Translations under genes and position numbers: made by a program
The notes under the pieces: model-generated
Seen by the model: only the letters and a program-made list of their open reading frames with translations
Database searches by the model: none
Told to the model about the DNA's origin: nothing
NCBI GenBank assembly: GCA_017848855.1
Contig: JAFIHF010000048.1
Location: forward strand, 26,208-90,207
DNA from: Rhodanobacter denitrificans
Lineage (GTDB): Bacteria > Pseudomonadota > Gammaproteobacteria > Xanthomonadales > Rhodanobacteraceae
Length of the DNA stretch: 64,000 bases
Direction: 5' to 3'
Part shown: one piece after another, positions 1 through 9,361 of the stretch
Layout of the letters: each line of letters begins with the position of its first letter
Position numbering within the stretch: the stretch's first letter is position 1

Positions 1-3000
1 GGCATTGCGCGACAGCGAATGCGAGTAGCCCACCGACAGCGCGGCCTGGCCGCGGTAGCCGCCCACGCCCACGCCCACGCGGTTCGGCGTGTCGATGCCC
101 TGCGTGCTGAACGCCATCTGCGACATCGCCGCGCCCATCGCGCCTACCCGCGTCATGCGCTGGTTCACCGCGCGGAACTGGTCGTTGACCTCGCCGCGCA
201 GGGAGTTCAGGTCGGCGTTGCTCGCCAGCCCGGCCACCTTCTGGTCGGTATAGGTCTTGGCCGAGTTCAGCGTGGTCTGGTTGCCGGCGTCGGCATAGGC
301 CTTCGCGTCGATCAGGGCCTGCTGCACCTGCCCGGTGTTCGCCGCGTCGGTGGCCTGCGTGCCCGCGGCCACGTTGGCGATCTGCCGCTCGCTGCCCGCC
401 GCACCCACCGAGACGGTGTTGGCGCGATCGGCCACCGAGCCCGCGCCCAGCGCCACCGCGTTCTGGGCGGACACCGTCGCGCCCTGGCCCAGGGCGGTGC
501 CCGAGGCCGCGTTCACCGTGGCGCTTTCGCCCACCGCCACCGCGTTGGTGGCGGCCGCGGCGATCGTGGTGTTGGCGCCCACCGCGGTGGAGCCGTCAGC
601 GTTCACCTTCGCGTTGCCGCCGATCGCGGTGTCGTTCGGGCCGGCGGCGTAGCTGTCGCCGCCGACCGCAGTGCCGTGGTCGCCGCCGGCGTTGGCGTTC
701 GAACCGACCGCCACGCCCTTGGAGCCGGCGGCCACCGCGGCCGTGTCGCTGCCGTCGCCGGCGCCATCCGCCGCCAGGTACGGGCTGCCCGACGCGTTCC
801 GCTCCAGCATGCCCACGCGGCCGTCGAGCGCGGCGATGTTGCCGAACGCCTGCGTCAACGCGCCGTCCAGCGCGCCCAGCGCGTCGCCCACGCTGTGGTA
901 GCTGCCGCCCTGCAGGCTGTAGAGCGGCCCCGCGAAGCCGCCGGCCGCCATCGCCGCGCCGCCGCCCAGCGCCTGCGCCAGCGCGTCGCCCAGCGCGAAC
1001 AGCTGGCCGCCGTTGACCGCGTCCATGCTGTCGGCGCCGAGCGCGCCGGCCTTGACGTTGGCCAGCGTGGTGCCGCCGTTGCCGGCCAGCGTGAGCGTCG
1101 CCTTGTCGGCGTCGTCGTAGCTCACCATGTTGGCGATGCTGCCGCCGATGCCGCCGATCGCATCCTGCAGCTGCTTCAGGTTCACCGCATCGGTGCCCGC
1201 CGTGCCGGCCGCCACGTTGGTGATCTGCCGCTCGCTGCCGGCGCGGCCCACCGAGACCGTGTTGGCGCGGTCGGCCACCGACTGCGCGCCCAGCGCCACG
1301 GCATTGGTCGCGCTGGCCTTCACCGTGGCACCGGAGCCCAGCGCCGTACCCTTCACCGCATCGGCCTCGGCCAGCCAGCCCAGCGCCGTGGCCTGGTTCG
1401 CCGCCGCCAAGCTGCCGGCACCCACCGCGACGGCGCCAAGCCCGCTCGCCTCGGTGCCGAACAGGCCGTAGACGCTGCCGCCGATCGCCACGCTCTGGCT
1501 GGCGCTGGCCGTGCTGCCTTCGCCCACCGCCACGCTGCTCTCGCCCCCCGCCGTGGCACCCACACCGCCGGCAAAGGCGTAATCGCCGGCAGCGGTGGCG
1601 CTGTAGCCCACGCCGGTGGCAAGCAGGCCGTCGACCTGCGCATAGCTGCCCAGCGCGGTGGCGCCGTCGGCCTTGGCGGCGGCGCGGAAGCCTGCCGCCA
1701 GGGCCTGCGTGCCGCCCGCCGCGGACTCGGCGCCGAGCGCCGTGCCGTAGGTTCCGGCGACCTGTGCCGCATGGCCGTAGGCCGATGCGCCGTCCGCGTC
1801 GGCCAGGCTTTCCGCGCCGGTGGCCACGCCGTTTTCGCCATTGGCCTGCGCGTTGGCGCCGGCAGCGACGCTGTTCTCGCCCTGCGCCATGCTGCCGTAG
1901 CCCACCGCCACGCTGCCGGCGCCGAGCGCGCCGGCGCCGGCGCCCAGCGCCGTGGCCTGGTCCTGCCACGCGAAGCTGCCCGCACCGATCGCGGTGCTGT
2001 TCGCGCCCGCCGCATCGGCCTTGTAGCCGAACGCCGCGCTCTCGTCGCCGTTCGCGAGGCTGCTCGCGCCCGCCGCCACCGCGTGCGTGCCGAGCGCCAA
2101 CGCGTCTTCGCTGCCGTCGGTGGCGCCGTCGGCCGCGAACAGGTGCGAGGCCGTCGCCGACGCATTCGCCACCGCGTCGAGCTGGGCCTTGTTCACCGCG
2201 TCCGTCGCCTCCGTGCCGGCGGCCACGTTGGCGATCTGGCGGGTCAAGCCGTCCTTCGCGCTGCCGACCGAGATGGTGTTGACGCGGTCCGCCCAGCTGT
2301 CGGCGCCCAGTGCCACGCTGTGCTCGGCGAGGGCGGTGCTGGTATCGCCGATGGCGACGCTGCCGAGGCCGGCAGCCCAGCTGTTCGTGCCCAGCGCGGT
2401 GGCGTTGTCCCCCTTCGCGTAGGCGAAGTAGCCCAGTGCGGTGCTGGCTACGCCGCCGGCCTCGCTGATCGCGCCCACGGCAGTGGCGTTGTCGGCCAGC
2501 GCATGCGCGCCCGCGCCCAGCGCCGCGGCGTTCTCGCCCTTGGCCAGGGTGTCGATGTAGATGCCCAGGCCCGGGATCAGGTCGGCCGAGCCGCCCAGCG
2601 CCACGCTGCCGTTGCCGATCGCGGCGCTCTGCGAACCGACCGAGGTGGCGAACGTGCCGCTGGCGGTGGCGATGCCGCCCACCGCCGTGGCCTGCTGTCC
2701 GAGCGCGCTGGCGCCCACGCCGAGCGCGGTGCCGGCCAGGCCGGTGGCTTCCGCACTGGCGCCCACCGCGGTGGCGCCGATGCCGGTGCCGGTGGCGGCG
2801 GCGGTGATCGGATTGCCATCGGCTCCCTGCAGCAGCGGATTGCCGTCCTCGTCCACGGCCACGCCGCCGATCGCCACGCTGCTGGCGCCGCCGGCTTGCG
2901 CGTTGATGCCGCTGGCCACGCTGTTCGCGCCCTGCGCCATGCTGCCGTAGCCCACCGCCACGCTGCCCGCGCCGAGCGCGCCGGCGCCGGCGCCCAGCGC

Positions 3001-4482
3001 CGTGGCTTGGTCCTGCCACGCGAAGCTGCCCGCACCGAGCGCGGTGCTGTTCGCGCCCTCCGCATCGGCCTTGTAGCCGAACGCCGCGCTCTCGTCGCCG
3101 TTCGCGAAGCTGCTCGCGCCTGCCGCCACCGCGTGCGTGCCGAGCGCCAGCGCGTCTTCGCTGCCGTCGGTGGCGCCGTCGGCCTGGAAGAAGCGTGTGG
3201 CGCCGGCCACCGCATCGTCCAACTGGCCCACGTTCACCGCATCGGTGGCTGCGCTGCCCGCGGCCACGTTCACGATCTGGCGCTCCTTTCCTTCCGCACC
3301 CACCGAGACGGTGTTCGCGCGATCCGCCACCGAGTTCGCGCCCAGCGCCACGCTGTTATCGGCGGCGGCATGCGCCATGAAGCCCAGCGTGCTGCTGTTC
3401 TCGCCCTCCGCGTAGCTGCCGCTGCCCACCGCGGTGCCGCCATCGAGGTCGGCCGTGGCCAGTGCGCCCAGTGCGGTCGACTGCAGGCCGTCGGCCTGCG
3501 CCATGGTGCCGATGGCCGTCGCACCCAGGCCGGAAGCGGTCGCGCCGTTGCCGAAGGCGCTGGCCGCGACGCCGGCGCTGGTGGTGCCCTGGTAGAGGAT
3601 GCCCGGGATGCCGTAGAGGATGTCGCCCACGTCGGCGCGGCCGCCCACCGCCACGCTGTAGTCGCCGCTGGCCGCGGCCTTGTTGCCGATGGCAACGGCC
3701 TCCTGCCCGCTGGCCTTGCTGGACACGCCAACCGCCACGCTGGCGGCGCTGAGCGCATTCGCGCCATAGCCCAGGGCCGTGCTGAGGCGGCCGCCCGCCT
3801 GTGCGTAACTGCCCGTGGCGGTGGCCCCATCGGCCGAAGCCTTGGCGCGGAAGCCCGATGCCAGCGCCTGGGTTCCCGCGGCCTCCGACTCGGCGCCCAA
3901 CGCCGTGCCGTACGCGCCAGTGGCCTGCGCGGCGCTGCCGTAGGCCGACGCACCTTCCTGGTCGGCCAGGCTGTTCGCGCCCGTCGCCACCGCATTCGCA
4001 CCATTCGCCTGCGCGGCGTTGCCCTGGGCCACGCTGTTCGCGCCCTGCGCCACGCTGCCGTAGCCCACCGCGAGGCTGCCCTCGCCCAGCGCGTTCGCGC
4101 CCGATCCCAAGGCCGTCGCCTGGGCCGCCAGTGCGAGGCTGCCCGCGCCGACCGCGATGCTGTTCGCGCCTTCCGCATCGGCGCCGAAGCCGAACGCCAC
4201 GCTCTCGTCGCCCATCGCCATCGCGCTCGCGCCCACGGCCACCGCGTGCGTGCCGTTCGCCAGCGCGTCTTCGCTGCCGTCGGTGGCGCCGTTGGCCTCG
4301 ATGAAGCGCGTGTCGCCGGCCATCGCCGGCGCGGCGCCCAGCGCCAGGGCGAGACCGGCCGCCGCCAGCGCGGCGCGCAGGCGCTTCGCGCCGCCGCCCT
4401 TGCCGCTGGCACGCGCGTGTTCGGACGCGACCACCAGCGTGCCGAGCGATTTGTTCCAGACTTTGCTGTAGATCCTGTTCAT
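1..4482 (-). CDS. YadA-type trimeric autotransporter adhesin, C-terminus cut by the window edge
   Basis: Surface adhesin of the type Vc secretion family, expected to form an outer-membrane homotrimer. The minus frame is open from the ATG at 4482 to base 1 (1494 codons), with a GAGGGGAG ribosome site upstream. The N-terminus MNRIYSKVWNKSLG is the extended signal-peptide motif typical of these proteins. The body is a head of repeated AxGxxSxAxG units with neck motifs (DAVNVGQL, TDAVNKAQLD, DAVNGGQLFAL). Three large modules start near residues 61, 435 and 787 with the shared motif GATDGSEDAL, and a related unit (GAGDGSD) lies near 1245. A last neck/coiled coil starts near 1378 and the YadA anchor near 1415 (RVGAMGAAMSQMA). 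Only the end of the beta-barrel is missing. The DNA of modules two and three is almost identical over about 260 bases. Confidence 0.93.
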   Translation of the reverse strand, partial: MNRIYSKVWNKSLGTLVVASEHARASGKGGGAKRLRAALAAAGLALALGAAPAMAGDTRFIEANGATDGSEDALANGTHAVAVGASAMAMGDESVAFGFGADAEGANSIAVGAGSLALAAQATALGSGANALGEGSLAVGYGSVAQGANSVAQGNAAQANGANAVATGANSLADQEGASAYGSAAQATGAYGTALGAESEAAGTQALASGFRAKASADGATATGSYAQAGGRLSTALGYGANALSAASVAVGVSSKASGQEAVAIGNKAAASGDYSVAVGGRADVGDILYGIPGILYQGTTSAGVAASAFGNGATASGLGATAIGTMAQADGLQSTALGALATADLDGGTAVGSGSYAEGENSSTLGFMAHAAADNSVALGANSVADRANTVSVGAEGKERQIVNVAAGSAATDAVNVGQLDDAVAGATRFFQADGATDGSEDALALGTHAVAAGASSFANGDESAAFGYKADAEGANSTALGAGSFAWQDQATALGAGAGALGAGSVAVGYGSMAQGANSVASGINAQAGGASSVAIGGVAVDEDGNPLLQGADGNPITAAATGTGIGATAVGASAEATGLAGTALGVGASALGQQATAVGGIATASGTFATSVGSQSAAIGNGSVALGGSADLIPGLGIYIDTLAKGENAAALGAGAHALADNATAVGAISEAGGVASTALGYFAYAKGDNATALGTNSWAAGLGSVAIGDTSTALAEHSVALGADSWADRVNTISVGSAKDGLTRQIANVAAGTEATDAVNKAQLDAVANASATASHLFAADGATDGSEDALALGTHAVAAGASSLANGDESAAFGYKADAAGANSTAIGAGSFAWQDQATALGAGAGALGAGSVAVGYGSMAQGENSVAAGANAQANGENGVATGAESLADADGASAYGHAAQVAGTYGTALGAESAAGGTQALAAGFRAAAKADGATALGSYAQVDGLLATGVGYSATAAGDYAFAGGVGATAGGESSVAVGEGSTASASQSVAIGGSVYGLFGTEASGLGAVAVGAGSLAAANQATALGWLAEADAVKGTALGSGATVKASATNAVALGAQSVADRANTVSVGRAGSERQITNVAAGTAGTDAVNLKQLQDAIGGIGGSIANMVSYDDADKATLTLAGNGGTTLANVKAGALGADSMDAVNGGQLFALGDALAQALGGGAAMAAGGFAGPLYSLQGGSYHSVGDALGALDGALTQAFGNIAALDGRVGMLERNASGSPYLAADGAGDGSDTAAVAAGSKGVAVGSNANAGGDHGTAVGGDSYAAGPNDTAIGGNAKVNADGSTAVGANTTIAAAATNAVAVGESATVNAASGTALGQGATVSAQNAVALGAGSVADRANTVSVGAAGSERQIANVAAGTQATDAANTGQVQQALIDAKAYADAGNQTTLNSAKTYTDQKVAGLASNADLNSLRGEVNDQFRAVNQRMTRVGAMGAAMSQMAFSTQGIDTPNRVGVGVGGYRGQAALSVGYSHSLSRNA

Positions 4483-4599
4483 GTGCTGCTCCCCTCAAAA
4501 CGGTGATGGCCAGGCGCCTGTGGCAGCCGGCAGTCGTTTGCTTGCGTCGTGTGCAGCCGACGCCCCGTTCGCGCATGGGGCGTGGAAGTCGTGGATGGG

Positions 4600-4630
4600 C
4601 CGGCCTCCCGCCGCACGGGCGGGAGGCCGG
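4600..4630 (-). terminator. Strong hairpin downstream of the secreted protease gene
   Basis: A perfect 13-bp stem (4600-4612 with 4618-4630) closes a 5-base loop 11 bases beyond the protease stop codon. There is no clear U-tract on either strand. It could terminate protease transcription before the adhesin gene or act as an mRNA 3' stabiliser. Confidence 0.55.
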
Positions 4631-4641
4631 CTTGCGGCGGC

Positions 4642-6618
4642 TTACCTGGGCGCGGTGAAGTTGCCCAGCACCGTCACGCCGCTCCATGCGGCGGTGCCGG
4701 TCACGGTGAGGTAGTAGGTGCCGGCGGCCGGGCGCGTGATCACCACGGACTCGCTGTTGCCGGGGTGCACCGACTTGAAGTCGTAGCTGTCGGCGCTGGC
4801 CGGGGCATTCCGCTTCACGTACAGCGCGACATCGCCCTGGCCGCCCATCGTGCGCAGGCTGAGGCCGAGCGCGCCGGCCGGCACCTCGAGCTTGTAGACC
4901 GTGCTTGCGCCCGCCTTGCCGGACTGGCCGGCCAGCGCCACGCCGTTGCCCAGCTCGATCGCCGGCGGCGGCTCGCCCGGCCCGCCGCCACCGGCCACGG
5001 CCCTGGCCACCGCGGCGGAGGCGTCGACGATGCCGGCGCCGATCGGACGGTCGGCCGCTGGCGCCACCTTCGGCGCCATCGCGGTGGACTGCAGCACGTC
5101 GAGCACTTCGTCCGGGCTCAGCAGCGGCAGGTTCGCGGCGAGGCGCGCGCTCTGCATCAGCGCGACGATGCCCGAGACGTGCGGGGTGGCCTGCGAGGTG
5201 CCGGCCATGCCGCCGTAGCTCTTGTCGTTCGCCACCGGCGCGGTCTTGCCGCTGTTCAGCGCCTGCCAGATGAAACCGTCGTTGGCCTGCGCGCCGCTGC
5301 TGCCGTCGTTCGCGTAGACGCCGCCGCCCGGCGCGGCGATCTTCACCACGTTGCCGTAGTTGGAGTAGTACGCGCGCTTGCTGGTGACGCCGGTGGCGGC
5401 CACGGTGATCGCACCGGGGCAGCTGGCAGGCGAATGACCGGCCGCATCCTTGTTGCTGTTGCCGGCCGCCACCACCACCACGGCGCCGAGCGCGCGGGCC
5501 TTTTCGATGGCCTTGGCCGCCGAGCTGCTGGCGCTGCAGCTGCCGCTGCCGCCGAGGCTGAGGTTGATGACCTGGGCCGGATGGGTGTTGGCGGGCACGC
5601 CGTCCACGCTGCCGCCCGCGGCCCACACGATGGCGTCGTTGATGTCGCTGTTGTAGCCGCCGCAATGGCCAAGCACGCGCACCGGCAGCACCTTCGCGCC
5701 GTGCGCGATGCCCGCCATGCCCGCGCCGTTGTTGGTCAGCTCGGCGCCGCTGGTGCTGGCGACGTGGGTGCCGTGCCAGCTGCTGTCCTCGGCCGGATGG
5801 GTGGCGTCGGTGCACTCGCTCAGCCACGGCTCGGCGGTGGTCCAGTCGCCGAGGTCCCAGCCGCCGGGGACGCGGCCGTCCTGCTCGCGACCGGAGACCT
5901 TGGCGTCGACGATGAAGTCGTAGCCGGCGTCCGCCAGCGAGGTGTCGATGTCGACGTGGCTGGTGATGCCGGTGTCCAGCACGGCGATCACGATGCCGTT
6001 GCCGTCGGCGAGATCCCAGGCGTTGTTGACGTTGCTGCCGCCCCAGTTCGCGACGCCGGCCGCGGTGGCCGTGCCGTCCGGCGCCTTCAGGTTCCACTGG
6101 TACTTGGCGTAGTAGGTGTCGCTGGGCGTGAAGGTGGCCGGGGCCAGCGACTCGGGCGCGCGCACGTCGCGCACCGCCTGCCACATCAGGTCGGGCTCGA
6201 CGTAGGCCACCGCCGGATCGGCGGCGATCTGCTCGATCAGCGCGGCGGCTTCGGCGCGGTCGAGCTTGCGCGAGGTGCGGATCAGGTCGGAACCGACCGC
6301 CAGCTTGCGCTGGTAACTCGCCGAGACGGACTTCAGCGCGGTGCCGGCCATGGTGCGGGTTGCCGCGTTCAGGCCGGCGCGGTCGATCGCCGCGCCCACG
6401 CTCTGCACCGCGGCGCCGCGCTGGACGGACGGCGCGCTGCCGTCGCGGTAGCTGACGATGAAGCGATCGTAGCTGCCGCCGTCGCGCAGGCCGCTGACGT
6501 CGAAGCGCGCCGCCGCTGCGGCCGTCGCCTGCGCCGCGCCGCCCGCCACCGCGGGCAGTGCGCACGCCATGGCCACGGCGGCCGCGAGCAAAGTCCTGAC
6601 TCCCAACTGCTTCTTCAT
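4642..6618 (-). CDS. Secreted S8 family serine protease (subtilisin-like) with PPC domain
   Basis: Exported subtilase of 658 residues. The start MKKQLGVRTLLAAAVAMACALP gives a typical Sec signal peptide; the open frame continues upstream but lacks signal-peptide character there. A propeptide-like segment covers roughly 30-165. The peptidase domain shows all catalytic motifs: Asp215 (IAVLDTG), His282 (HGTHVAS), the oxyanion Asn near 387 (AAGNSN) and Ser475 (GTSQATPH). A Gly/Pro-rich linker precedes a C-terminal PPC domain (about 575-658), usually removed on maturation. It resembles extracellular proteases of xanthomonads. It lies directly upstream of the adhesin gene on the same strand, but the hairpin between them argues for separate transcripts. 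Confidence 0.93.
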   Translation of the reverse strand: MKKQLGVRTLLAAAVAMACALPAVAGGAAQATAAAAARFDVSGLRDGGSYDRFIVSYRDGSAPSVQRGAAVQSVGAAIDRAGLNAATRTMAGTALKSVSASYQRKLAVGSDLIRTSRKLDRAEAAALIEQIAADPAVAYVEPDLMWQAVRDVRAPESLAPATFTPSDTYYAKYQWNLKAPDGTATAAGVANWGGSNVNNAWDLADGNGIVIAVLDTGITSHVDIDTSLADAGYDFIVDAKVSGREQDGRVPGGWDLGDWTTAEPWLSECTDATHPAEDSSWHGTHVASTSGAELTNNGAGMAGIAHGAKVLPVRVLGHCGGYNSDINDAIVWAAGGSVDGVPANTHPAQVINLSLGGSGSCSASSSAAKAIEKARALGAVVVVAAGNSNKDAAGHSPASCPGAITVAATGVTSKRAYYSNYGNVVKIAAPGGGVYANDGSSGAQANDGFIWQALNSGKTAPVANDKSYGGMAGTSQATPHVSGIVALMQSARLAANLPLLSPDEVLDVLQSTAMAPKVAPAADRPIGAGIVDASAAVARAVAGGGGPGEPPPAIELGNGVALAGQSGKAGASTVYKLEVPAGALGLSLRTMGGQGDVALYVKRNAPASADSYDFKSVHPGNSESVVITRPAAGTYYLTVTGTAAWSGVTVLGNFTAPR

Positions 6619-6937
6619 GCTGTATTCCCCGTTGTGCCGGCGGCCATCCGCCGCCCGGCGTCCCTGGCGCTCGTCGGCGCCTCGAATGTGCCGCCCTTCG
6701 TCCCCACGAAGAAGCGGCGCCCGGTCAGCCCACGGGGCGTGGACATGCGGAACGCTCGCGCCGCGCAGCCCGCACACCGTTTCGTGACATCCTTCGCAAA
6801 CTACTCGCATGTATTTGCGACGGTCAATACGGTTGTCGAAATTTTTTGCGCACATTGCCGGCGACGCTGCGCGGCCGGCGGCTGGCGAAACCGCGCGGCT
6901 CTGGGACAATGCCCGTTCGCCCTCCACGGACCCGCGC
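6619..6937. other. Divergent intergenic region between protease and tatD
   Basis: Non-coding 319 bases holding the promoters of two divergent genes. The stretch about 6795-6860 is clearly AT-richer than its surroundings, with a run of six T, and is the likely promoter zone. No -35/-10 pair was convincing enough to call. The tatD frame is open through part of this region, but the family start lies at 6938. Confidence 0.5.
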
Positions 6938-7726
6938 ATGCAGTTGCTCGACATCGGCGCCAACCTCGGCCACGAATCCTTCCGCCACGACTTCGATGCC
7001 GTGCTGCAACGTGCGCAGGCGCACGGCGTGGGCCGGATGATCGTCACCGGCGCCTCGCGCGAGGGCAGCGAGCACGCGCTGGCGCTGGCACATGCGCACC
7101 CCGGCGTGCTGTGGGCCACCGCGGGCGTGCATCCGCACCATGCGGTGGACTACGACGACGCCACCGACGCGCGGTTGCGCGAGCTGGCGCAGGATCCTGC
7201 GGTGCGCGCGGTGGGCGAGACCGGGTTGGACTACAACCGCAACTACTCGCCGCGCGACGTGCAACTGCACGTGTTCGAACGCCAGCTGGCGATCGCGGCG
7301 GAGCTGGGCAAGCCGCTGTTCCTGCACCAGCGCGACGCGCATGCGGATTTCCTCGCCCTGCTGCGGCGCTGGCGCGACCGCGTACCCGCCGCGGTGGTGC
7401 ACTGCTTCACCGACAGCCGCGAGGCGCTGCACGACTACCTCGCGCTGGACTGCCACATCGGCATCACCGGCTGGATCTGCGACGAGCGCCGCGGCAGCCA
7501 CCTGCGCGAGCTGGTGCGCGAGATCCCCGCGAACCGGCTGATGATCGAAACCGACGCGCCTTATCTCCTGCCGCGCACGGTGCGGCCGCAGCCCTCGCAC
7601 CGGCGCAACGAGCCGATGTACCTGAAGCACATCTGCGAGGAGATCGCGCGCGACCGCGGCGAACCTGCCGAAGTCACCGCGGCGAACAGCACGGCGGTCG
7701 CCGCGGCGTTCTTCGGCCTGCCGTAG
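6938..7726 (+). CDS. tatD: TatD family metal-dependent hydrolase (DNase)
   Basis: Predicted cytoplasmic metal-dependent 3'-5' exonuclease of the TatD family, 262 residues, matching the usual length of about 260. The ATG at 6938 gives MQLLDIGANLGHESF, the conserved family N-terminus, so the longer open frame upstream is not used. Other TatD signatures are GVHPHHA, GETGLDYNR (metal-binding Glu/Asp), LFLHQRDAH, HCFT and IETDAPYLLPR. These match the TIM-barrel metal site of the family. The gene stands alone, transcribed away from the protease and towards a methyltransferase gene, with a palindromic REP-like element between. Confidence 0.95.
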   Translation: MQLLDIGANLGHESFRHDFDAVLQRAQAHGVGRMIVTGASREGSEHALALAHAHPGVLWATAGVHPHHAVDYDDATDARLRELAQDPAVRAVGETGLDYNRNYSPRDVQLHVFERQLAIAAELGKPLFLHQRDAHADFLALLRRWRDRVPAAVVHCFTDSREALHDYLALDCHIGITGWICDERRGSHLRELVREIPANRLMIETDAPYLLPRTVRPQPSHRRNEPMYLKHICEEIARDRGEPAEVTAANSTAVAAAFFGLP

Positions 7727-7748
7727 GTCGGACGTAGATCGGGCCGTA

Positions 7749-7798
7749 GGTCGGGATTCATCCCGACACAGGCTGGCGTGTCGGGATGAATCCCGACC
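7749..7798. repeat. REP-like palindrome with GTAG head
   Basis: Two 20-base arms (7749-7768 and 7779-7798) are perfect reverse complements around a 10-base loop. The left arm is preceded by GTA, giving the GTAGGTCGGG form typical of GTAG-headed REP elements in Xanthomonadales. It lies between the convergent tatD and methyltransferase genes and could serve as a bidirectional terminator. Partial copies of the motif occur just upstream (about 7725-7745). Confidence 0.75.
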
Positions 7799-7831
7799 CA
7801 CGGCACCGCCTCGACCCGCCGCATCCCGGCT

Positions 7832-8578
7832 TCACTCCACCCGCCCCACGCGGGTGAAGAACGGCCAGCGCACCGCGCGCACCTCGGCGGGATCGCCCCA
7901 GGCGGCGGCGAGTTCGGGCGTCGCCGCCTCGATCGCATCAGTGCCGGTGCGCTTCGCGTGCCGCTGCGTGGCCGACCACGAGCGCAGATAGGCGAGGAAC
8001 TGCGCGAGGTTCCAGTCGGCGCGCATCGTGAAACTCGGCGTATCCACGTGCGCGAACGGGAACGGCAGCTCGCGGTAGCCGGCATCCACCAGCGCGCGCT
8101 CGGGCGGCCAGTCCGGGCCCAGCGTGTCGGCGTAGAGTCGGCGCTCCACCGCATCCACGGCGCGGCTCACGCTGCAGTTGCCGTAGGCGGAGATCGCCAG
8201 CAGCGCGCCGGGCTTCGCCACGCGGCGCACCTCGGCGTGGAAGGCGTCGAGCTCGAACCAGTGCAGCGCCTGCGACACGCCTATCAGGCTCGCGCTGTGC
8301 GCGGCGAGCGTGCTGCGCTCGGCCGGCTCCACGCGGTAGTCGATGCGCGGATGCGCGCCGGCCTGCGCGATCTGCGTGGCGCTGGGATCGGTGGCGACCA
8401 CGCGCTCGAAATGCGCGGCCAGCCCCAAGCTGGCCTGGCCGTTGCCGCAACCGGCATCCCAGGCCAGCGCGCGGTCGGGCGCCTGCTGCGCCAGCCACTC
8501 GAACCAGTCGGCGGGCGGCAACGGGCGCGCATCGCGATAGAGCGCGGCGTGGCCGGAGAAGTGATCCTTGAACGCCAT
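7832..8578 (-). CDS. Class I SAM-dependent methyltransferase
   Basis: A 248-residue protein with a Rossmann-type methyltransferase fold. Motif I is visible as WDAGCGNGQAS near residue 40, followed by an acidic residue after strand 2 (VVATDPS) and a later motif GVSQALHWF. The overall form resembles the trans-aconitate/UbiE-like methyltransferases with Methyltransf_11-type domains. The start MAFKDHFSGHAALYRDARP is typical of this group, so the longer frame running into the tandem repeats upstream was rejected. The substrate cannot be read from the sequence. It is monocistronic between a REP palindrome and a tandem-repeat block. Confidence 0.85.
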   Translation of the reverse strand: MAFKDHFSGHAALYRDARPLPPADWFEWLAQQAPDRALAWDAGCGNGQASLGLAAHFERVVATDPSATQIAQAGAHPRIDYRVEPAERSTLAAHSASLIGVSQALHWFELDAFHAEVRRVAKPGALLAISAYGNCSVSRAVDAVERRLYADTLGPDWPPERALVDAGYRELPFPFAHVDTPSFTMRADWNLAQFLAYLRSWSATQRHAKRTGTDAIEAATPELAAAWGDPAEVRAVRWPFFTRVGRVE

Positions 8579-8627
8579 GTGGAAACTCCGTGGGGGCGGG
8601 TTCGATGTGCGATATTGCGCGCGTCCC

Positions 8628-8796
8628 TGATCGCGAGGATCGAACGGGCGGCCACCCACGGCCGCCCTCCTTACCTCTTTGCGATCGTCCATGATCGCGA
8701 GAATCAAATGGGCGGCCATCCATGGCCGCACCCCTTACCCCTTTGCGATCGTCCATGATCGCTAGGATCAAATGGGCGACCATCCATGGCCGCACT
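8628..8796. repeat. Tandem 64-bp repeat, about 2.6 copies, with internal palindromes
   Basis: Copies start at 8628, 8692 and 8756, exactly 64 bases apart; the third is partial. Each full unit carries two hairpins: GCGGCCAT-CC-ATGGCCGC (with paired changes in copy one) and GCGATC-N6-GATCGC. The block fills the gap between the rluE 3' end and the methyltransferase start, both on the minus strand, so it would be transcribed as 5' leader of the methyltransferase mRNA if rluE reads through. Frames open across it are by-products of the repeat. Confidence 0.85.
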
Positions 8797-8798
8797 CT

Positions 8799-9332
8799 TC
8801 AACCGATTACGCGCGTTTCGCCGGGTGCCAGTCCATCGAGCGCGTAGTCGCCGATGCGCAGGCGGATCAGCCGCAGCGTGGGGAAGCCCACCGCAGCGGT
8901 CATGCGCCGCACCTGGCGGTTGCGGCCTTCACGCAGGGTGAGCGTGAGCCAGCTGGTGGGGATCAGTTTGCGGTAGCGCACCGGCGGGTCGCGCGGCCAC
9001 AGCCAGTCCGGTTGCGCCGCGTGTTCGGCCAGCGCGGGCAAGGTGGGACCGTCGTTCAACGCCACGCCGCGGCGCAGCGCGGCGAGCGCGGCGTCGTCGA
9101 TCGCGCCGTCCACCTGCACCAGGTAGGTCTTGGGCTGCTTGTGCCGCGGATCGGCGAGGCGGTGCTGCAGGCGGCCGTCGTCGGTGAGCAGCAGCAGGCC
9201 TTCGCTGTCGTGGTCCAGCCGGCCCGCCGCGTAGACGCCCGGCTGTTTCACGTAGTCGGCCAGCGTGGGCCGGCCGCGCTCGTCGGTGAACTGGCAGAGC
9301 ACGCCGTAGGGTTTGTTGAGCGCGATCAGCAT
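8799..9332 (-). CDS. rluE: 23S rRNA pseudouridine synthase, RluE-like
   Basis: Pseudouridine synthase of the RsuA/RluB/E/F group, 177 residues, without the N-terminal S4 domain these enzymes often have. The catalytic motif is clear: [17 protein letters not shown] near residues 37-53, with the nucleophilic Asp in RLDHDS. Later family motifs are KTYLVQVDG and [10 protein letters not shown] (residues about 135-145). The small size and start [15 protein letters not shown] fit RluE, which modifies U2457 of 23S rRNA in E. coli. RluF or RsuA would normally be longer. The gene ends in the 64-bp repeat block and has a REP-like inverted repeat upstream. Confidence 0.88.
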   Translation of the reverse strand: MLIALNKPYGVLCQFTDERGRPTLADYVKQPGVYAAGRLDHDSEGLLLLTDDGRLQHRLADPRHKQPKTYLVQVDGAIDDAALAALRRGVALNDGPTLPALAEHAAQPDWLWPRDPPVRYRKLIPTSWLTLTLREGRNRQVRRMTAAVGFPTLRLIRLRIGDYALDGLAPGETRVIG

Positions 9333-9361
9333 GGTCTGGAAAACCCTGGCGGGGCCGTTGC

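Noticed and set aside
19-4506. A 1495-residue plus-strand open frame
   Set aside because: It is the antisense of the YadA-type gene. It is Arg/His/Ala-rich without domains, while the minus frame has a signal peptide, repeats and an anchor.
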